Assembly (NCBI RefSeq): GCF_013426205.1
Contig: NC_089426.1
Span: forward strand, 2,852,001 to 2,916,000
Reading direction: 5' to 3'
Source: Metarhizium brunneum
Taxonomy: Eukaryota; Ascomycota; Sordariomycetes; Hypocreales; Clavicipitaceae
Length of the DNA stretch: 64,000 nucleotides
Part shown: positions 58,768 through 64,000 of the stretch, piece by piece
How the letters are laid out: the number at the start of each line of letters is the position of its first letter
Numbering within the stretch: the stretch's first letter is position 1
Made by a program: the position numbers and the translations under genes
The notes under the pieces: model-generated
What the model saw: only the letters and a program-made list of their open reading frames with translations
Database searches by the model: none
What the model was told of the DNA's origin: nothing

Positions 58768-61136
58768 CTAAAAGAACTTGCCTGCCTTGGAGGAGGCAAT
58801 TACAACTTCATCCGGCATTTCGGAGTCGCTAACCGTACGGGTCATAAGGGGTCGATCAAGTGCATCAAAGCGCTCACGGCGGAGCCTGGCCTTGATATAT
58901 TGGAATGACAAGCGAAGGGCGAGAGCCCCAAAGCCCCAAACAATACCTCCAACAGGGGCTGCGACAAATGCACCAAATGCGCTCCAATCATTGGCATACA
59001 GGCCATTCTGAACGAGCAGTAATTGGGCGCCTTGTTCGGCATCCTTGTAGTAAATAGCGCCAAATATGAAGACGGTCAAAATGCCACCCAAACCACCGAC
59101 GACGACTTCAAAGCCGCGCCACCAGTAGAGACGGTCGCTGAGACCAAGGCACAAGACGGGAATGGTAGCCGCGGAGAGCAGATCGCTGATGAGGTAGATC
59201 TGCAGGATGGATGATGCGCGGAGAGCAACCACCACGACAGGGATGATGATGAGCACAACCATGCCGCGGATGTACCAGATATTCAGGCGGTTGCGGAACA
59301 AGTCGTTGGAGGCGGAAGAAACCATGGCTGACTGCAGACTATCAAAGGCAGCTGTGCTGAGGGAGACAACCATGACGAGAATAATGCCGACAACCCAGCT
59401 GGGTAGCTGCTGAAGAAGCAGAAAAAAGGCCAATGAGCCCTCCTGCTCTGGTTCGCCTGGCCACGCGCCAGACCAAGCCGCAATCAAGCCAGAACAGCCG
59501 ACAAGAGTGAGGATGCACAGGATAACCACCATGGCAACTGAGACGCCAACCCAAAGATCCTTGTCGGATTTGGACGAAAATGTTCGCAGCCAAAAATTGG
59601 ACAGAAAGAAGTCGTTGGTGAGAACGGCAACGGGCAGGATGTACAGGAGCTGCCAACCAAGAAGGCTTGGCTCTAAGAGGTGCGACGAGTCTATGAGCTC
59701 ACGTTTGATTTCCGTCTTGGCACCAACGGTGATGGTGGCAATGATGATGAGGCCAACGACCATGCCGCCTTGGACGACGTCTGTGAGGAAAGAAATTTTG
59801 AAACCACCCAAAGCTGTGACACTGTTAGCATTCAATGCTATTCAAAATAGGACCAGGGGAGGGAGATTGTCTAACAGGTATAAATGGTAGTGATGACGCA
59901 TTCGACGATAATAACGGGAAGACTATCAATCCCGGTCAATGTGCTCACGACTTGACCAAGAGCAGACAACTCTGCCACCATGTACAGGAACAATGTAACC
60001 AGGGTCATGAAGCTGAGGTACAACATGGCAACTGTCCCGTAGCGTTGTCGTGTCCACTCTGTCAAGACGAAACCCTCAGGACACTTGCGGCGGATGATGG
60101 GTCCAAGGGCTCCAAAAATGAGCATAGGCAACGCCGATGCCAGGGCGTAAATGATGACTCCCTGGACACCGGTGATGGTTGCGAGCTCGGGGTAGGAGAA
60201 GAGGATACCGGCTCCGAGGGCTGCACATGTTAGCACGACACAAACGAAATTTTGACTAGACACAAAGTAAGAAGGGGGTTGGAGCGGCAACACATTTCCC
60301 ACGCAAGCATTATCTTGATCGAGTAATTACGGTGCAATCTCAGCTTCAGATCCACAGGGTGCAAGATCTCTCCTGGAACAGTGTTGCCCAAGAGTTGGAT
60401 CCCACATCTTGCTTCAAATCAGCGCCCGTAGTGAGCCGCATCCTCTCCCCTCTTGCGACAAGAGTGCTGATGCTTTTTCTCCTCACACTGCTTGGAAACT
60501 GATTTCTATGCAGGGGAGGCGAGACTGATGCCAGGGATGGCGACCAGTAGGTTTGCACTAGATCATCAGAAGCACCGGAGAAGAAGCTCTCATAACCTCG
60601 TCGTCAAGAGAGGAGAAGAATAAGATCAGGGAATAAACCTACTCATCTAAGTTGACTCTGCTACTGTTCCATATAGTCGTGTATACGTGACCAAACCCTT
60701 TGCCAAAGGGTTCGCATGGGTGCTGAATTGAATTTGCTGGCCCAAAAGGCTACCGCTCCAGAAACATGATGATGTAGCTGAACCGTGACGGCTCTACTCA
60801 CCGGAGGCGATAAAGTTGAGAGCAAGAGGGAAGGCTAAAGAGAGAATGAGTTAGCTGAGCCCGCGGTCTTCTATCCCACCCATTTCTTGGAGTTATTTCG
60901 AGTTCTTGCACGCATGTCCTCCACATTGCTCACCACTTTGTGTTCCATTGCTGCTCAGGAAATCCTGTTTGGACTGATTTCTCATCGTCCAGGCGATTCC
61001 TGTTCCCAGGACCCTGTGCGACATTGGTTAGCGTTAGCCATGTGTGGTGATGTGAGATAACGGTCGTAACGTACAAAAATGCTCCATAAGTCACGTAGAT
61101 GATGGCATTAGACGCCGGAAAGGACGGTTGACCCAT
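58768..61136 (-). CDS. sodium:solute symporter family transporter (Dur3-related)
   Basis: Five exons, 61136-61075, 61013-60934, 60834-60802, 60220-59876 and 59813-58768, total 1566 nt, 521 residues; phases 2, 1, 1, 1. The second and third exons (80 and 33 nt) rebuild the first helices (GQPSFPASNAIIYVTYGAFL, then LALNFIASALGAGILFSYPE). The large last exon carries many hydrophobic helices, including LGGFKISFLTDVVQGG, with the SSF-typical GG-K-S-TD pattern, and LLSAATIPVLCLGLSD. The family couples uptake of urea, polyamines or other solutes to Na+ or H+; the substrate is not visible. The protein is shorter than yeast Dur3 (735 aa). The intron between exons 3 and 4 is 581 nt, much longer than its neighbours. 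Confidence 0.88.
60221..60801 (-). other. 581-nt intron of the symporter gene
   Basis: Donor GTGAGT at 60801 and acceptor TGCAG at 60221 are the only sites that join exon 3 to exon 4 in frame with the family sequence. The intron holds no recognised gene or repeat. Confidence 0.75.
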
Positions 61137-62474
61137 GATGCTGCTTTTTGATGGCGCTTCTCGGATCCGATGAATGGATTATTAGAGGGACAGAGCGCAA
61201 GAGGGGAAATAACTGGAATCTGCGAATCTTCGGCCTTGTAAGCACGCTGCTCACCTGATCAAATCCAGGGGACGAAAAAAAAAACAAGAAAATTCTTCAG
61301 TAGATTGCAATGTCTCCAAGCTGAGAAAAAAAAAACGTCGCATCTCTTGGCTCATCTGATAGTGGTTGGTGGCACCAGCGCCTAAAACGGTTTAGAATTG
61401 GCGTTCTGCGGTGGGGGGCTCACTTCCGATGGTGGATCAGCTGGGCCTGAAGCATAAAGTAGCTGGTGGAATGACTAACTACCTACTCCATAGGTAGTAC
61501 TAGTATGTAGTATTATTGGATTCATGATGGGTACTTGGTGCCAGAAACTCTGGTAGTGCATGCATGATGGATGTGTCAATGCCAATATTTGAAGGCAGGT
61601 GTATTTGGTGTTGACAGATGCATATGTCGACTATTGCATGAAGTACCAGTAGCAACGATGATGATGAGACCAACCCAACACAGTTGCATTGATGCCCGCA
61701 TGTTGTCAATCAATTGATGCCCTACAGCGCTTGAAGTGCTGTAATCATCGTCCGTTGGCGCTCCCAATTGCTCTCGGGTGCCAACAGAGGATGGGTTTGA
61801 CATGATTCAACGGGGACCGCATAAGGCCCCCCCCCCCCAAGTGACAGTTTTCACCTTGGCGGCTCCATTCCCCGCGTCTCGCCCTCTTCCGTAGCAGCTC
61901 CCTTCAAATCCCCCTCGAGTTGAAGTTTCATCAAGTAATACCGGGCCCTTGGTGTTGTGAACAAAACTCTACACTACAGGTCGCAAATTTCCTGGCCCTA
62001 TTAGCCAACCTAATTTCTAGATTACAGGATTCCAATCCCTTGCGCCGTTGGCAGAATGGACTATCCTATCTCTAGTCACGATTTCCTGAAATACTCAAAC
62101 AAGCGTCTCCTAACCGCTCTCACCTCCGGTAATGTAGCCGCGACTCTAGCCCCGTATTCTCCAGACGTTTGTCCATGTAAATAACTTGACTTCCAAATCA
62201 CAACGAAACTGAAAAAAAAAGCCTTGATTTGCATAATTCCAGAAAAGTGCACGGCCGAGAATTCCCAACCACCGGGTAGCCCATCGGAAAGGAAGTTCCT
62301 CTTTGTGACTTCTGTCAAGGGAAACCGTGTAAAAAAAGAAAGAATAGAAAACTAGGAAATGTCTCAGCGGCTGAATACTCTTTGCAATAAAGCATCTTAG
62401 CGTGTTGTTTGTGTCCACGCCACGCTTGCCGTTGCCGGTCTGCGTCGATTTTTGGCCATCATGATGAATAACCT
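61137..62474. other. intergenic region upstream of the symporter / downstream of the RRM gene
   Basis: About 1.3 kb. Contains a run of 12 C residues (61827-61838), A-rich runs near 61277 and 61326, and a CCATAGGTAGT/ACTACCTACT near-palindrome around 61485. No gene supported; the symporter promoter lies here. Confidence 0.55.
61827..61838. repeat. C12 homopolymer
   Basis: Twelve consecutive C residues. Prone to length variation and sequencing error. Confidence 0.9.
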
Positions 62475-63998
62475 TTACTGGGAAGAGTTATGTTCATTAG
62501 ACCCTCGGCCATGTCCCTTGTGGTGATCCGAACCACGAAATTGTCCCGTAGGAGTTGGAGGAGGAGCCATCATAGGAGGCGTTGGCATCATCATGTTATT
62601 ATAAAACATCGGGTGAGCAGGATATTGAGGGGTCATATATGATGGCACTATACCTTCATTCCCTGACTGATGAGGAGTGAATGGTCCCGCCATGTACTGA
62701 TAACCTTGTGGAAACGGCTGATAGAATGGCGTCCAACCAAAAGAGGGCGGCATCATAACACCTGGCGAGATCGGGTGTTGGTGGGCTGGAACAGTGTTGA
62801 CAGCTGCTTGAGCGCCGGAATCATTGTCCGAAATGACCGGGCCTGCCACGTGCTGATCGCCGTTTGCCGTAGTGATTGTGGGAGTGGCCGGGCAATTTCC
62901 GGAGCGATTTTCGTTGGGCAGTTCGAACTCAACGGACTTCTTAGTTGGAGATTCGGAGGCTCCAACTCTATGTTGGCGTCCACTGAGCTGAACATCTTGA
63001 GCTGTATCATTAACCTTTGCCGGAGCTTGCTCAAGATTGAGTGAGGACATGGCTTTGCCAACAGACGTGTCACTATTGAAGATGGTCTGGCGCGGGCGTC
63101 TCTGCCCATAAGAAAATGACTTGTTGTAGGCTGTGGAGCGATGCTGAGATTCGGTGAATTTCATTGGTGATGAATTATCATCAATATTTGCAGTTTGAGC
63201 CAGCGTGAATGAACTGGGAGTGCGGCGTCTCGGGAGAGTCGACCAGCAGCTCCTGTGCCCAGCTTCACGTCGTGGAGTCTCAAACGTTCGAGAATGCTTG
63301 CGCTCCACTCGAATGGACTTGCCCTCAATTTCTGTGCTGTTCTGAAGTCAAAAGATTAGCATTGGCAGGTAGTACTGGTTCATGATGTGATGTAAGTCAC
63401 CATAGTTGTGATCAGGTCATCTGCCCCGCCTGGCCTTGCAAACTCGACAAATGCGAAGCAATTTGTTTGGCCTAGGATATGTGTTAGGCTCATTAACACC
63501 ATTGAGAGGATATTCAGCGGCGACACATACCGGGTTTGCCTGGAATCTCCCTCTTGTATATCTGAATGCCCAGAACCTCTCCACTGGAGCTTGCGAGAGC
63601 GCGAAGAGCGTCCTCAGTCATGTCGGAAGGGAGGTTCCCAACATATGCGGAACGACGATCCTTGTCGTATCTTTGCATGAGTGCATCACCGCCGTCCCAC
63701 TTGGACGCAGAAGGCACAATCTCATTGTGCCGTTTTGGATTGTTTGCTATGACTAGATAGGTTTGGTTCTGAGAAAAGTACTGCCACAGGTGTTAGAAAA
63801 GGAATGAAATATGCAGACAGAGATAAAAAGATCACTTACTCTGACTGGTTCACGCCTAGAATCATACATTTTATATGTGACGAGGACAGGTGGTGGAACA
63901 CCAAGAGATCGTTGGAATCCCTCGTCTGCAAACTCAGCCTTTGCGACTTCGCCAAGCTGGCTGAGAAGCGTTGTAGCCTCAGCAATTGTGGTTGGCAT
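62475..63998 (-). CDS. RRM RNA-binding protein, right edge of window
   Basis: Four exons, 63998-63840, 63768-63531, 63471-63401 and 63341-62475, give 444 residues if the ATG at 63998 is the start; the frame may continue beyond the window. One RNA-recognition motif is clear: RNP2-like SAYVGNLPSDMTEDAL and RNP1-like NCFAFVEFARPGG, with the RRM split by an intron after GKPG. Before it lies a region with VTYKMYDSRREPV, possibly a second, degenerate RRM. The rest is Ser/Pro/Asn-rich, ending with a Pro/Met/Tyr-rich tail (HPMFYNNMMMPTPPMM) and GRGSNEHNSSQ. Such proteins bind mRNA; the target is unknown. I cannot tie it to a named yeast gene. Confidence 0.8.
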
Positions 63999-64000
63999 GC

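Overview
The window is nuclear DNA of a filamentous ascomycete, most likely a Sordariomycete of the order Hypocreales. This rests on short GT-AG introns of about 40-110 nt, long non-coding gaps, fungal-type proteins (Num1/ApsA, Nvj2, Sla2, Apc5), and the gene order SLA2 - MAT - APN2 - COX13 - APC5, which is the classical ascomycete mating-type neighbourhood. The genus cannot be fixed from sequence alone.

Left third (1-25 kb): the 3' part of an unrecognised coiled-coil gene; ATG3 (autophagy E2-like enzyme) and CWC24 (splicing factor), both on the minus strand; a 3.4-kb non-coding gap; a NUM1/apsA cortical nuclear-migration gene; an NVJ2-type ER lipid-transfer gene; and REV3, the catalytic subunit of translesion DNA polymerase zeta.

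Middle (25-35 kb): SLU7 (second-step splicing factor) diverges from REV3. The ribosomal protein genes for uS4 (RPS9) and eL21 (RPL21) diverge from a shared 400-bp promoter that carries CACGTG and a telomere-like AACCCTAA box. SLA2 (endocytic actin adaptor) follows; its last 28 residues lie beyond a long intron.

Mating-type locus (35-51 kb): SLA2 and APN2 bracket a MAT1-2 idiomorph. MAT1-2-1, with an HMG box split by an intron in a serine codon, lies at 46739-47581. Between it and SLA2 lie an unrecognised six-exon minus-strand gene (43150-44441), a degenerate minus-strand reading frame with an in-frame TAG (45607-46364), and about 8 kb without a convincing gene. No alpha-box gene is visible, which fits a heterothallic strain of MAT1-2 type.

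Right part (51-64 kb): COX13, APC5, a divergent pair of mitochondrial biogenesis genes (CIA30 and an MBA1/mL45-like gene) around a palindromic CCAAT element, a sodium:solute symporter with a 581-nt intron, and an RRM RNA-binding protein running to the right edge. Exon models were assembled by eye from splice signals, phase arithmetic and family knowledge. Very small exons (25, 13 and 8 nt) are needed in CWC24, APN2 and COX13.
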